In this document: positions 25,963-35,579 of the stretch, one piece after another
Layout: each line of letters opens with the position of its first letter
How positions within the stretch are numbered: the stretch's first letter is position 1
Source of the DNA: Syntrophaceae bacterium UBA2210
GTDB taxonomy: Bacteria > Desulfobacterota > Syntrophia > Syntrophales > UBA2210
Assembly: GCA_002327865.1 (NCBI GenBank)
Contig: DCUQ01000050.1
Coordinates: 1 to 64,000 of the forward strand
Direction of reading: 5' to 3'
DNA: 64,000 nt
Program-made: the position numbers and the translations under genes
The notes under the pieces: generated by a model
Seen by the model: the letters and a program-made list of their open reading frames with translations, nothing else
Databases searched by the model: none
What the model was told of the DNA's origin: nothing

Positions 25963-27321
25963 ATGCAAGGAACATTGAAGACAGCCCTTGCCGATATCGG
26001 CAGGGACGAGCTATCACCCTCCTATCTCATCCACGGAGATGAGGAATACCTGGTCGAAGACGCAGTGAATCGAATCATCGAGGGCATTCTCTCTCCGGAC
26101 GAGCGGGGGCTTAATCTCTTTTATATAGAGGGGGAAGATGAGGATATAGAAACCATATGCAATTCCATCCTTACCCCCCCTCTCATACCGGGCAGAAAGG
26201 TTGTATTTGTAAGAAACACCCGTCTGTTCCATTCCAGGAAATCGTTGCCCGATGTGATACGGGAAATCACCTCAAACATTGAAAAAGAACCCCGCAGGGC
26301 CGTTGCAGCATTTATTTCCCTTATGGAAATGGCGGGATGGTCCCTTGATGACTTGAAAAACGGGCAGTGGAAAAAAATATCCGATGACGACTGGAGACGT
26401 GCGACCGGCAACACGGCGAAGGAGGATGGAGAAAAGTGGCTTCCGAAGGTGATATCCCTGTGTGAAGGGCTGGATATCACAGAGGGAAAAGGGTCAAAAG
26501 ATACGGAAAAGCTGGAAGATGTACTGAAGGAAGGGATTCCTGATTGTAACTGTCTGGTTATGACCGCCGGTACGGTCGATAAAAGAAAACGGCTCTTCAA
26601 GATAATGGAAGAAAAAGGGGTTGTACTGTCTTTCCCCGCATCCTCACATGAATCGTCACAAAAGGATCTTTTCAGAGATAAAATAGGAGAAACACTCGCG
26701 GCGAGGGGGAAAAAACTTGCTCCGGACGCTTTTCTCCTCCTCGGCGAAAAAACAGGGTTCAAGCTGAGGGATTCCCTTAAAGAGCTTGAAAAGCTTATTG
26801 TTCATGTCGGGGACAGAGAGACGATCGACGCAAAGGATGTGGACTCGGTTGTAGAAAAAACCGCTGAAGATTCGGTTTTCGATCTTACCGCAGCGATTGT
26901 GGGAAAAGATGCCGGAAAAGCGTTTCAAATCCTCCGTCAGCTTTTTGATCAGGGGGTCAGCCACATCCTGATACTTTCGATGATAGCCAGGGAAATAAGA
27001 CTGATGCTTCAGGGTAAGCTTATCCTTGATTCGTCTGAAATCCCCGCTTTCCGCTCCGGCATGGATTACGGGGCATTTCAGGCAGGTATCTATCCCTCGG
27101 TAAAGAAAATGGCGGATACATACGGCCGTAAAAACAAATGGCTGGCAACACAACACCCTTACGTAATCTATAAAACGATGAAAAATGCCGACAAATTTTC
27201 CAGGGAAGAACTTATCGTTTATATACATCGCCTTGCCGATCTGGATCTCGTGTTGAAATCCTCCGGGACGGACCCGCAGCTTGCCCTCAAACATCTGCTT
27301 GCCGGGATGTGCCGAAAATGA
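25963..27321 (+). CDS. holA: DNA polymerase III delta subunit with an unusual insert
   Basis: Clamp-loader delta subunit that opens the beta clamp. The N-terminal part SYLIHGDEEYLVEDAVNRII, PPLIPGRKVVFVRN, the middle FLLLGEKTGFKLRDSLKELE and the C-terminal collar helices (ILILSMIAREIRLMLQGKLI) are clear. At 452 residues it is about 100 longer than usual: residues about 105-195, rich in Lys/Asp/Glu/Trp (MAGWSLDDLKNGQWKKISDD), lie between the first beta strand block and the stretch NCLVMTAGTVDKRKRLFKIM. The insert is in frame and well formed, so it looks genuine; its role is unknown. Confidence 0.88.
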   Translation: MQGTLKTALADIGRDELSPSYLIHGDEEYLVEDAVNRIIEGILSPDERGLNLFYIEGEDEDIETICNSILTPPLIPGRKVVFVRNTRLFHSRKSLPDVIREITSNIEKEPRRAVAAFISLMEMAGWSLDDLKNGQWKKISDDDWRRATGNTAKEDGEKWLPKVISLCEGLDITEGKGSKDTEKLEDVLKEGIPDCNCLVMTAGTVDKRKRLFKIMEEKGVVLSFPASSHESSQKDLFRDKIGETLAARGKKLAPDAFLLLGEKTGFKLRDSLKELEKLIVHVGDRETIDAKDVDSVVEKTAEDSVFDLTAAIVGKDAGKAFQILRQLFDQGVSHILILSMIAREIRLMLQGKLILDSSEIPAFRSGMDYGAFQAGIYPSVKKMADTYGRKNKWLATQHPYVIYKTMKNADKFSREELIVYIHRLADLDLVLKSSGTDPQLALKHLLAGMCRK

Positions 27322-27410
27322 TGGATTGTAAACTTGTTACAGGGTAATCAGAGGCTGATCATAACGGAATTTCGTGGCCCGCCCGGGCGTTGGCCCTTCT
27401 TCATTGAAAC

Positions 27411-27450
27411 GAAACCCCGGGTCCGGGTAATAAGGTGTCCCGGGTTTCTT
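27411..27450. terminator. Bidirectional terminator between holA and the NYN gene
   Basis: GAAACCCCGGG (27411-27421) and CCCGGGTTTC (27439-27448) form a GC-rich hairpin between two convergent genes; TTTCTT follows on the plus strand. Confidence 0.6.
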
Positions 27451-27979
27451 ACAGTTTGATCAAACTTCTCCGTGCCTGTCGTTCTCTTTTAGGCCTTCTT
27501 TTTGCAGCGCCTTTTTTCTTTGTTCCGGATTTTGGCATGTCGTAATCATCTTCTTCACAAAACTCACCGCCATGCACCATCATCCTCATTTCCTCTTCGT
27601 TCATTCTTGCCTCAAAGTCGGGTGAAGATATCGCCACTCCGCCCGATTTTACGACTGTGTCGGCGATGTTTCTGTCGGATGTGGCAACGACGATTTCTTT
27701 GCCCCGCTCCGCCATTGCCATCCTTTTTATAACCGCGTCCGCTGGTTCGCCCCTCCTGGAATACACAATATTGACGCCGTTTTCCCTGAACCTTTCTTCT
27801 TCGTCGGGTCCCTGCACCCATCCGTCGAACACCACGGTTATCTTGTGTCCCTTCAGCTTTTTGTATGCGGCGACCTTTTTTATCAACCCGTTTCGGCCGG
27901 CCTCCAAGCCGAACCGCTCGAGACGTCTAAGGGAATCCGATTGCCTGATGAGATTATATCCGTCTATGATAATATGCAT
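27449..27979 (-). CDS. NYN-domain (YacP/Rae1-like) ribonuclease
   Basis: 176 residues with a PIN-like NYN domain: MHIIIDGYNLIRQSDSL with the first catalytic Asp, ITVVFDGWVQGP, and ADAVIKRMA followed by VVATSDRNIADTVVKSGG with further acidic residues. This layout is that of YacP (Rae1), an endoribonuclease acting on mRNA on the ribosome. The C-terminal 45 residues are a low-complexity basic tail (TKKKGAAKRRPKRERQARRS) probably binding RNA. The gene is convergent with holA and stands alone. Confidence 0.82.
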   Translation of the reverse strand: MHIIIDGYNLIRQSDSLRRLERFGLEAGRNGLIKKVAAYKKLKGHKITVVFDGWVQGPDEEERFRENGVNIVYSRRGEPADAVIKRMAMAERGKEIVVATSDRNIADTVVKSGGVAISSPDFEARMNEEEMRMMVHGGEFCEEDDYDMPKSGTKKKGAAKRRPKRERQARRSLIKL

Positions 27980-28247
27980 GGTTCGGTTTTCAGATTATCG
28001 GTTTTCAGTGTTCCCCGTATTATCAGAGTGCATTCGTACGCCCGGGTCCGGGCATCGGGCCAATAAAAATGAATATTTTCCCCCTCGATAAAGAGGGCAC
28101 GTGTGTTAAGTCATTTCTTATTCAGGAAAACACTGCGAGCAATATCCGCCGCGCGGAACGTATAAAAACTTTCCCCGGCGGGTTGCGAAGGGCCACGGTA
28201 ATGGACGATCAGTAAGAAGAGTTTCCTAACCTGATTGCGGCTTTCAA

Positions 28248-28904
28248 TCAAGCACTAACGATCGCCTTCATCTTCCGTATTGTCTGCACGTAATCCCCGC
28301 TGAGAAATATGCTGGATCCCGCAACGAATATATCGACACCGGCTTTATTCACCGTTTCTATATTCTTAAGTGTTATCCCTCCGTCCACTTCCAGCAGGAT
28401 GCCGGGCGAAACACGATCAATTATTTCTCGTGCCCTCCGTATCTTGGGCAACATGCTTTCTATAAACTGCTGTCCCCCGAATCCTGGGTTTACAGTCATG
28501 ATAAGCAGAAGGTCGATATCGCCGATAATCTCTTCAATGTCGACAAGCGGTGTTGCCGGGTTGATCGATACGCCGGCTTTTGCCCCAAGTTTTTTGATCA
28601 GATGAACCGTCCGGTGGAGGTGAGCGGCCGCTTCCGCATGCACGGTTATGATATCACTCCCCGCTTCCGCGAAGGCCGGGACATATTTGTCGGGATCATC
28701 TATCATAAGATGGACGTCCAGCGGAATGTGCGCCGTTTTTTTTATGGATGCCACTACAGGGGGCCCGATGGTTATATTCGGGACAAAATGCCCGTCCATG
28801 ACATCCACGTGAATCAGGTCCGCTCCGGCATTTTCAACCGCGATTATTTCCTCTCCGAGTCTGCTGAAATCAGCAGACAGTATAGATGGCGCTATCTTTT
28901 TCAT
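28248..28904 (-). CDS. rpe: Ribulose-phosphate 3-epimerase
   Basis: 218-residue TIM barrel interconverting ribulose 5-P and xylulose 5-P. Conserved elements are all present: APSILSADFSRLGEEI, HVDVMDGHFVPNITIGPPV (metal His and Asp), PLDVHLMI, LIMTVNPGFGGQQFIE and EVDGGI with the catalytic Asp. It follows the lipoprotein gene by one base on the minus strand. Together with tkt at 12.5 kb it completes part of the non-oxidative pentose phosphate pathway. Confidence 0.95.
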   Translation of the reverse strand: MKKIAPSILSADFSRLGEEIIAVENAGADLIHVDVMDGHFVPNITIGPPVVASIKKTAHIPLDVHLMIDDPDKYVPAFAEAGSDIITVHAEAAAHLHRTVHLIKKLGAKAGVSINPATPLVDIEEIIGDIDLLLIMTVNPGFGGQQFIESMLPKIRRAREIIDRVSPGILLEVDGGITLKNIETVNKAGVDIFVAGSSIFLSGDYVQTIRKMKAIVSA

Positions 28905-28905
28905 A

Positions 28906-29643
28906 TCAGAACTTCATAATGCGAGAATGTGAAATACCCGTGTCAACTTCAATTACAGTAAGCCGTAATTCCTTTGCCTGTTCTTTTGCCTCTCCCGGAA
29001 AGAATATGAAACCGTGAGATATGTCGTTTGCAGGTACGGGCCTGTCTTCGAGGGATCTGTTGCGCAGATCCTCGCTTATTCGATGAGATGCTTCCTTACT
29101 CTCCAGCCCCCTGGTACCGCCTATGGTAAGCCCTGCGGCCGCCCCGATGGCTGCTCCCTTGCCTGCCGCTTCACCGACGCTGGTCCCCGTAACGATGCCG
29201 ATCGCCGCTCCGATAACGGCACCCGCCGCACCTGCCAGCAGGCCGGATTTGGCCCCCTCCGGGAGAATTTCTCCGAACTCCGATTCTTTCGTTATGCGGT
29301 CGTACGCTATTTCCTGATCGAGAATCGGCCACAGATTATTCTGGACATCCACAAGATACGTCTTACCCGCTACGATTTTCAGCGGATGTACGCCCCTGTT
29401 GTCGAAAATTACCTGAACCGGAACCACGCCTGAACCTACCATATCAAATCCGAAAGCGGAGTTAGCTTCTTCCCGGGTGTATGACCTGGCCGCTACCGTT
29501 GCGCCCGCGATTTCCGTAGCGTTACTGTAAGCCTCCGGCATCTTGAAAGGGACGACCTTTCTCTCATATCGTGCACATCCCGTAATCACGATAAGGACAC
29601 AGAAGAGGGCCGCCAGCATATACGCTCTGTTCGCCAGTTTCAT
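28906..29643 (-). CDS. Glycine-zipper lipoprotein
   Basis: 245 residues. A type II signal peptide (YMLAALFCVLIVITGCARYE) has its lipobox at ITGC, so the mature protein is lipid-anchored. Residues about 130-180 form a glycine-zipper (SGLLAGAAGAVIGAAIGIVT) as in SlyB-like or Rcn-type envelope proteins. The flanking beta-rich parts are not familiar to me. It is translationally coupled to rpe (1-nt gap), which looks fortuitous. Probably an envelope structural protein. Confidence 0.72.
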   Translation of the reverse strand: MKLANRAYMLAALFCVLIVITGCARYERKVVPFKMPEAYSNATEIAGATVAARSYTREEANSAFGFDMVGSGVVPVQVIFDNRGVHPLKIVAGKTYLVDVQNNLWPILDQEIAYDRITKESEFGEILPEGAKSGLLAGAAGAVIGAAIGIVTGTSVGEAAGKGAAIGAAAGLTIGGTRGLESKEASHRISEDLRNRSLEDRPVPANDISHGFIFFPGEAKEQAKELRLTVIEVDTGISHSRIMKF

Positions 29644-29855
29644 GGCCTGTTTTCCTTTCTGCTGATTTTATGTGCAGCCACATATGTTGCAGATTCTATT
29701 ATTTTTTATTATACCTGTCAATTCGTTTTGTGACGTATCGCACATAGACATAGTTTTAATCCGTTGCCGGCGGCAATGACTGGATCAAAATCACCGGCCA
29801 TCCATGGAAAGTTGCGATTGACATAATATAAAGAGACCATTATATTCAGCCGACT

Positions 29856-31151
29856 ATGACTTGCTTGCTTTATAACGTATTGCTGTTTATCGCAGCCTTC
29901 TTCCTTATACCATTTTTTTTGGTGAAGATACTGTTTACCGGAAAATACAGGAAAAGTATCGGTCCCAAGTTCGGGCGTATTCAGCAGAGAGTCTTCGAAG
30001 AGATGAAAGGTTCTCCCCGCATATGGGTACATGCGGTCTCGGTCGGGGAAGTTACAGCCGCCGCTCCCATAGTCGGATCGCTGAGAAATATGTATCCGGA
30101 GGCATGCATCGTGCTCTCCACGAGTACGGAAACCGGTCAGGAAATGGCCCGTCGCCTGGTAACGGAAGCCACGGCACACATATATTATCCACTCGACATT
30201 CCACATGTTGTACGAAAAATCATAAACAGGGTAAACCCTGATATCTTTGTCCCGGTCGAGACGGAAATATGGCCCAACTTTATACGGATCTGCAATGAGA
30301 AGGGGATAAAAATAGCAATGGTAAACGGCAGGATCTCTCCACGTTCTTTCAGGCGGTACGGGAGGACCCGGTTTTTCTGGAAACGAATCATGAATATGAT
30401 AGGCACGATAGGGGCCATATCTGCTGTCGACGCATCCAGGCTGGAGGCGCTCGGAGTGGAACCGTCGAAGATCCGTGTCATGGGAAACGCCAAATATGAC
30501 AGCCTTGCCGCGAGGGCGGACGATGTCCTGCGGGATGAGATTGCCGCAAAACTGGACATATCCCCCGGAACGGATGTTTTCGTGGCGGGCAGCACGCATG
30601 AGGGCGAAGACGATGTTGTTCTTACAGTCTATCGTGCCCTGATTGATAAGTATCCAGATATGCTTATGATTATCGTCCCGCGCCATCCCGAAAGGGGAGA
30701 AGATGTCCTTTCTCTGGCTAAGAACAAGGGGTTCGGCGACTGTGTTACGATGACGGAGATCAACGGCGGAGGAAAACGTGCCGGCCGGAGGATCATTATT
30801 ATTGATGTGATCGGAGAGCTTTTCAAGGCCTACGGTCTCGCCACCATGGTTTTCTGCGGCGGGAGCCTGGTTCCAAAGGGTGGACAGAATATCCTTGAGC
30901 CGGCGGCGTGGGGGAAGGTGGTTTTATATGGTCCTTCAATGGAAGATTTCATGGATGAACGGGAAAAACTGGAAATGACCGGGGGCGGTATTACCATCAG
31001 AGACGGCGATGAACTCCTCGGTGAGATGCTGAAACTGATGGAGGACCCTGAAGCGTGCCTGCGAAAGGGAATGGCGGGGCAGGTTATGGTCGCTTCCAAT
31101 ACGGGAGCTGCACGAAGATACGCGGAGATGATACAAAGTCAGCTCCATTGA
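29856..31151 (+). CDS. waaA: 3-deoxy-D-manno-octulosonic acid (Kdo) transferase
   Basis: 431-residue membrane-anchored GT-B glycosyltransferase (family GT30) that adds Kdo to lipid A precursors, marking an LPS-bearing outer membrane. An N-terminal TM anchor (LLFIAAFFLIPFFLVKILFT) is followed by WVHAVSVGEVTAAAPIV with the catalytic Glu, STSTETGQEMARR, YYPLDIPHVVRK, VETEIWPNFI, and the CMP-Kdo domain (VAGSTHEGED, PRHPERGEDVL, FCGGSLVPKGGQNILEPAAW). It lacks a clear Shine-Dalgarno at ATG 29856. It is not clustered with other lipid A genes. Confidence 0.93.
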   Translation: MTCLLYNVLLFIAAFFLIPFFLVKILFTGKYRKSIGPKFGRIQQRVFEEMKGSPRIWVHAVSVGEVTAAAPIVGSLRNMYPEACIVLSTSTETGQEMARRLVTEATAHIYYPLDIPHVVRKIINRVNPDIFVPVETEIWPNFIRICNEKGIKIAMVNGRISPRSFRRYGRTRFFWKRIMNMIGTIGAISAVDASRLEALGVEPSKIRVMGNAKYDSLAARADDVLRDEIAAKLDISPGTDVFVAGSTHEGEDDVVLTVYRALIDKYPDMLMIIVPRHPERGEDVLSLAKNKGFGDCVTMTEINGGGKRAGRRIIIIDVIGELFKAYGLATMVFCGGSLVPKGGQNILEPAAWGKVVLYGPSMEDFMDEREKLEMTGGGITIRDGDELLGEMLKLMEDPEACLRKGMAGQVMVASNTGAARRYAEMIQSQLH

Positions 31152-31345
31152 ACGATAGGCGCATTACCCTCAACTTTTGCGGGGGATTTCTGCCGACGGG
31201 TGAATCTTATAATCGGAACGGCGGCGGGCATCTGATTATCGCCCGTGGTTTTATTAAATCCGCCTGTTATATTACATGGCAGGCGCGTGTTATCTTAACA
31301 AAAATGCAGGTAGTTAGATAAAAAAATCGAGGGCATTGTATTGAA

Positions 31346-32701
31346 ATGGCGTCACACATAACAATCCTGGGGGGTGGTCCGGCAGCCCTTTCGATCGGAT
31401 ATTATGCCAGGAAACAATCGCTCCCGTTCACTATCTATGAGGCAAAGGCCGGGACAGGGGGAAACTCCGTCACCCTGAGACATGGAGATTTTCTCTTTGA
31501 TTCCGGAGCACACCGTTTTCACGACAAGAACCCTGAAATAACGAGAGAAATACAGCTGCTGATGGGCAGCGGTCTGAAGCGTATAACAATACCCAGCAAG
31601 ATATATGACAACGGAGTCTTTATAAAATTCCCACTTTCGTCAATGGACCTGTTGAGGAACATGGGTCCATTCGTGTTTGCCAGGGCGGCGATAGAGGTCT
31701 TACGTGCACGGCTGACAGGCAGAAACGGGGAGGGGAATTTCAAAGATTTCGCTTTACATGCGTACGGCAATATAATAGCCGGCCGGTTTCTGCTCAATTA
31801 CTCCGAAAAATTGTGGGGTATGCCCTGTAACAGGCTTTCTCCGGGTATTGCGGGAAAACGTCTCGAAGGACTTGACCTGAAATCGTTTGTTATGGATTCA
31901 CTGCTCGGTTCACGGTTCAGGGTAGAACACATGGAGGGCTCCTTCTTCTATCCCGAAGGGGGAATCGGGGCCATCTCCCGGCAGCTTTCCGATGTCTGCA
32001 CAAAAGAAAATATACGCACAAATGCTCGAATTACCAAGGTGCTGCATGATAATTCCCGGATCTGTGCGGTAGAGGTCAATGAAACGGAAAGGATAGTTAC
32101 GGACGAGGTAGTAAGTACTTTGCCCATCGATTTTTTCCTCGATATAATGGAGCCGAAACCGCCGGAAGATGTTATTCTGGCATCCAGGGGGCTTCACTAT
32201 CGTAATGTGATACTTGTGGCGTTATTCCTGGACAGGGAATCCGTTACCGATGCCGCGACCGTATATTTCCCGGATTCCGATATCCCCTTCACCAGGATAT
32301 ATGAACCGAGAAACAGAGACGGCACCATGTCTCCCCGTGGAAAGACCTCGCTGGTTGCGGAAATCCCATGCCAGAGAGAAGATGATGTATGGAACATGGG
32401 AGACGACATGCTGGTGCGGCTTGTCCGGACAAAGCTGGTCGATGATATTGGTTGGATCAGGGAGAATGAGATAACGGGAACATCGGTGAACAGGCTGGAC
32501 CACGCATATCCGATACTGGAGATGGGGTTTGAAGAAAAACTCCGCGAGATAAACGATTATCTCAGAAGATTTCATAACCTGAAACTCTCCGGCAGAAACG
32601 GGAGATTCATCTACTCCTGGATACACAACATGATGGTTCTCGGCAGGGATATCGTCAGGGAATACGACGCGCGTAAGCCTGTGAGAGGGTCGGGTGAGTA
32701 G
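31346..32701 (+). CDS. FAD-dependent amine-oxidase/UGM-like flavoprotein
   Basis: 451 residues. The N-terminal dinucleotide fold (ITILGGGPAALSIGYYARKQ) ends in Glu at strand two (YEAKAGTGGNS), typical of FAD. DSGAHRFHDKNPEITREIQL and YSEKLWGMPCNRLSPGIAGK resemble UDP-galactopyranose mutase-like and protoporphyrinogen-oxidase-like flavoproteins used in glycan pathways. The exact reaction is unknown. The gene sits between waaA and a flippase-like membrane protein, which favours a role in surface sugar or isoprenoid chemistry. Confidence 0.72.
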   Translation: MASHITILGGGPAALSIGYYARKQSLPFTIYEAKAGTGGNSVTLRHGDFLFDSGAHRFHDKNPEITREIQLLMGSGLKRITIPSKIYDNGVFIKFPLSSMDLLRNMGPFVFARAAIEVLRARLTGRNGEGNFKDFALHAYGNIIAGRFLLNYSEKLWGMPCNRLSPGIAGKRLEGLDLKSFVMDSLLGSRFRVEHMEGSFFYPEGGIGAISRQLSDVCTKENIRTNARITKVLHDNSRICAVEVNETERIVTDEVVSTLPIDFFLDIMEPKPPEDVILASRGLHYRNVILVALFLDRESVTDAATVYFPDSDIPFTRIYEPRNRDGTMSPRGKTSLVAEIPCQREDDVWNMGDDMLVRLVRTKLVDDIGWIRENEITGTSVNRLDHAYPILEMGFEEKLREINDYLRRFHNLKLSGRNGRFIYSWIHNMMVLGRDIVREYDARKPVRGSGE

Positions 32702-32791
32702 ATTTCCGTGCTGAAATGACGCCTTGGAGAGAGGGTGTCAAACCTTTAAAAACAAACAAGTTCCAGTGAATGTAGAAACATCACGGTACCG

Positions 32792-33808
32792 TCACACCTG
32801 TTCTACTTCGGTCACCCCTGCGGCATCTTCTTTCCGCCCGTTATTAACCACAAAGAGAAACGCCCCTGCGAGAGAAAAGACCAGGTTGAAAGTCAGCCGC
32901 AGTATGGCGTATGTTGTCGCCGATTCCGCGCTGACTCCGAACCACCCGAAAAAAACGACGAAACCGGCTTCGCGAACCCCGTAACCGCCTATGGACGGCA
33001 GAAGAGCCGTGAAAAATATAAGAGGTATTACGACGGGGAAACTGTACCATGGTGCCTGAAATCCCGGGATCGCCTGAGCGGTAATAATGCCGGACAGTAT
33101 CAGGATTGCCTGGTTCAGCGTAGAAAATCCCGTCACGGCCATTATCATGTTCGGCTTCTCTCTGAAGGTTTTGAATACACCGATGATGTCCTGAACGGCA
33201 TTCCTTAATCGCGGCCAACGCGTCCGCCGGAACAGTCGGATCAGCAGTGCCTGGAACCGCGGGTTAAGGCAGATTATGGAAAGTGCCAGCAGTACCAGGA
33301 CAAAAATAACAGAGGATATCATGCTGTCCCTGAGTTCGATTATTATGGAGAATATGAAAAGGCTGGTGAATATCATGATCACGGTAGCCACTATGAGCCC
33401 GTTGATGCGTTCGACCAGGATTGTTCCCATGATTCCACCGAGGGAGTAATCGTTTCGTTTCGCCACGATGATGCCTCTCGCCAGGTCTCCTCCCTTTCCC
33501 GTCGGCAGGAAGTTGCTGAAAAAACTCCCCATCAGATACGCGCGTATGGATTCTTCAAATGTTATGGGGTAGCCGCATGAACCGCTTATCCGCTTCCATC
33601 TGAGCGCGCAGGGGATAAAAGAAGTCGCAGTGACGATAAATGATAATCCGAGTATGGCGTAATGCAAACCCGCCAGTTTTTCCAGAATGAGATTCCAGTG
33701 GACGGTATGAAAAAGCCATAAGAGCGCGACCGTTGTTACCAGCAGTTTTACCGCCAACACGGTTTTCCCGGACCTGGATTTTACCCCGCCCCTGACTTTC
33801 GTTGCCAT
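32792..33808 (-). CDS. UPF0104/LPG-synthase-TM family membrane protein
   Basis: 338 residues with about eight TM segments, related to the membrane part of lysylphosphatidylglycerol synthase and to AglD-like proteins. Diagnostic stretches are AYLMGSFFSNFLPTGKGGDL followed by ARG, and TALLPSIGGYGVREAGFVVF. Members act in lipid or polyprenyl-sugar flipping. The N-terminus is basic (KVRGGVKSRSGK) and cytoplasmic. It reads opposite to the flanking envelope genes. The soluble synthetase domain is absent, as is normal for this subgroup. Confidence 0.82.
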   Translation of the reverse strand: MATKVRGGVKSRSGKTVLAVKLLVTTVALLWLFHTVHWNLILEKLAGLHYAILGLSFIVTATSFIPCALRWKRISGSCGYPITFEESIRAYLMGSFFSNFLPTGKGGDLARGIIVAKRNDYSLGGIMGTILVERINGLIVATVIMIFTSLFIFSIIIELRDSMISSVIFVLVLLALSIICLNPRFQALLIRLFRRTRWPRLRNAVQDIIGVFKTFREKPNMIMAVTGFSTLNQAILILSGIITAQAIPGFQAPWYSFPVVIPLIFFTALLPSIGGYGVREAGFVVFFGWFGVSAESATTYAILRLTFNLVFSLAGAFLFVVNNGRKEDAAGVTEVEQV

Positions 33809-34230
33809 GGTTTATCCCTTTGTGAAAAGTTTCCGGTGCGACTCTACGGATGGGAGAGGGCAATAAAGCAATAAATCCGTCGCTTTCGGAACAACGTTTC
33901 ATGCGATCGGATAGTATGGCTCAACAGCTTGTTCCCCCTGCCTTTTACCGCTCTGCGGGTTTTCGACTAAAGGCAACAGAAATTAAGCTATTACCGCGGG
34001 TATGTCAACCGGTAAAAACATCCGAAACGTTGCCGGAACGGCTGTTGCCCCGTTTTCGTTTTGAGGAGCTTGCATTTTCGCAGCTTGTAGAATAGCATCT
34101 ACGAGTTTCGACGGTTGAATCAAAGGCGGGTTAGAAGCGGGCGAATAATAGATAAACAGGATATGTCTTTCGGCCTTATGACGTGTCCGGGGTTATTCAG
34201 GATGTTTACTGTTGAACGGTGGTTCCCGTT
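33809..34230. other. Divergent intergenic region
   Basis: About 420 bases between the UPF0104 gene (minus) and the PaaK-like gene (plus), presumably holding both promoters. I see no convincing ORF, repeat or hairpin; an 81-codon ORF at 33850-34095 lacks a ribosome site. Confidence 0.35.
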
Positions 34231-35565
34231 ATGGCGATAGATTTCAGAGTCAGGGATTTTTCTTATCCGGTCGGGATTTACCGGCTGAAACGATTGCTTG
34301 ATAAGACGCAATGGTTTGCGAAAGATGAACTTCTGGCTTACCAGGAACGACGTCTGACGGCTGTGCTGGAACAGGCCGTTAAACATGTTCCTTATTATCG
34401 CCGTCTCTTTAAGGAACTCGGTTTGACCGCCGCGGACATCCGGCATGTCGACGATTTGAAGAAACTGCCGATTCTTTCGAAAGATACCGTTTGTAATGCG
34501 GAGAAAGATTTTATTGCCGATAACGCGAAGCGCTATCGCCCCGTAATCTACAGCACAAGCGGGACCTCCGGAGTTCCCCTCCGTATCCATCTGGACAAAA
34601 GCGCCCGTATTCTTGAATTTGTCTACTACTGGCGTCACTGGAGCTGGGCGGGTTACAGGCTCGGCGATCGTTTCGCGGAACTGAAAACCTGTTTTTTTCT
34701 GGACCGTGACAATGAAGCGGTATCGATGTGGCAACCGCATCTTCGCGGGTTGATGCTGAACGGCAGCCGGCTCTCTTTCGCGCGCGCCGGGGAAATAGCG
34801 GGGGCGATCCGCAGATATCGCCCGAAGTTTCTCAAAGGAATGGCCGCGACCCTCTATTTTCTCGCCTTGATCTTCAAGCAGGCGGGGATTACAGATATAT
34901 CGTTCAAGAGTATCTTTTCCACCGGTGAGATGCTCAATCCCCGGTACCGTGCCTTGATGGAACAGGTCTTCAATTGTCCCGTCCTGGATTCATACGGTCA
35001 CATGGAGGGCGCGGTAGCTGTCTCACAGTGTATGGAAGGAGGATACCATATCAACTCGGATTACGGTCTTCTGGAGTTCGAAGATCCGAAACCGTCGGCG
35101 AACGGAACCACAATGACAGGGCGCGCAGTAGGGACATCACTGTACAATCTCGCTATGCCCTTTATCCGGTACGATGTGGGCGACGATATGGAATTCTCTC
35201 CGGAAACCGGGACCTGCCCGTGTGGCCGGACGCTTCCCCTGGTGAAGGCGATACATGGGAGGAGCGAAGACATAATCGTCACGCCCGACGGCAGGCTTGT
35301 CACGGCGATGTTCGTCCTTCCGGAACTTATCCGGGGGATACGTTTCGCGCAGTTTGTTCAGGAATCGCCGACCGTATTGCGTGTGAATGTTATTACGGGA
35401 GAAGAATGGACATACGGGGAACGTGACAAATTGTCTCGTTATCTGGCACAATTTGCAGGGAAAGAGATGGTTATCGGCATTAATCAGATCACGCCGGAAG
35501 ATATAATCAGAGATGCCTCAGGGAAGATAAGGACGGTCATCTCCTGTGTTGAACCGCAGGCTTGA
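34231..35565 (+). CDS. PaaK/CapK-like adenylate-forming enzyme
   Basis: 444 residues from ATG 34231 (an in-frame GTG at 34219 is an alternative). It has the phenylacetate-CoA ligase-like layout: AVLEQAVKHVPYYRRLFKEL, the P-loop IYSTSGTSGVPLRIHLDKSA, LDSYGHMEGAVAVSQCMEGG (adenine-binding region), FIRYDVGDDMEFSPETGTCP with a Cys pair (CPCGR), and IHGRSEDIIVTPDGRLVT. The CapK-like subgroup lies in capsule and exopolysaccharide loci, which fits the membrane TPR gene it overlaps. The substrate acid is unknown. Confidence 0.8.
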   Translation: MAIDFRVRDFSYPVGIYRLKRLLDKTQWFAKDELLAYQERRLTAVLEQAVKHVPYYRRLFKELGLTAADIRHVDDLKKLPILSKDTVCNAEKDFIADNAKRYRPVIYSTSGTSGVPLRIHLDKSARILEFVYYWRHWSWAGYRLGDRFAELKTCFFLDRDNEAVSMWQPHLRGLMLNGSRLSFARAGEIAGAIRRYRPKFLKGMAATLYFLALIFKQAGITDISFKSIFSTGEMLNPRYRALMEQVFNCPVLDSYGHMEGAVAVSQCMEGGYHINSDYGLLEFEDPKPSANGTTMTGRAVGTSLYNLAMPFIRYDVGDDMEFSPETGTCPCGRTLPLVKAIHGRSEDIIVTPDGRLVTAMFVLPELIRGIRFAQFVQESPTVLRVNVITGEEWTYGERDKLSRYLAQFAGKEMVIGINQITPEDIIRDASGKIRTVISCVEPQA

Positions 35566-35579
35566 CCGCATTCGGCGCT

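Noticed and set aside
29718..30686. 322-codon open frame antisense to waaA
   Set aside because: Overlaps the intact Kdo transferase gene on the other strand and shows biased His/Tyr/Arg composition typical of shadows.
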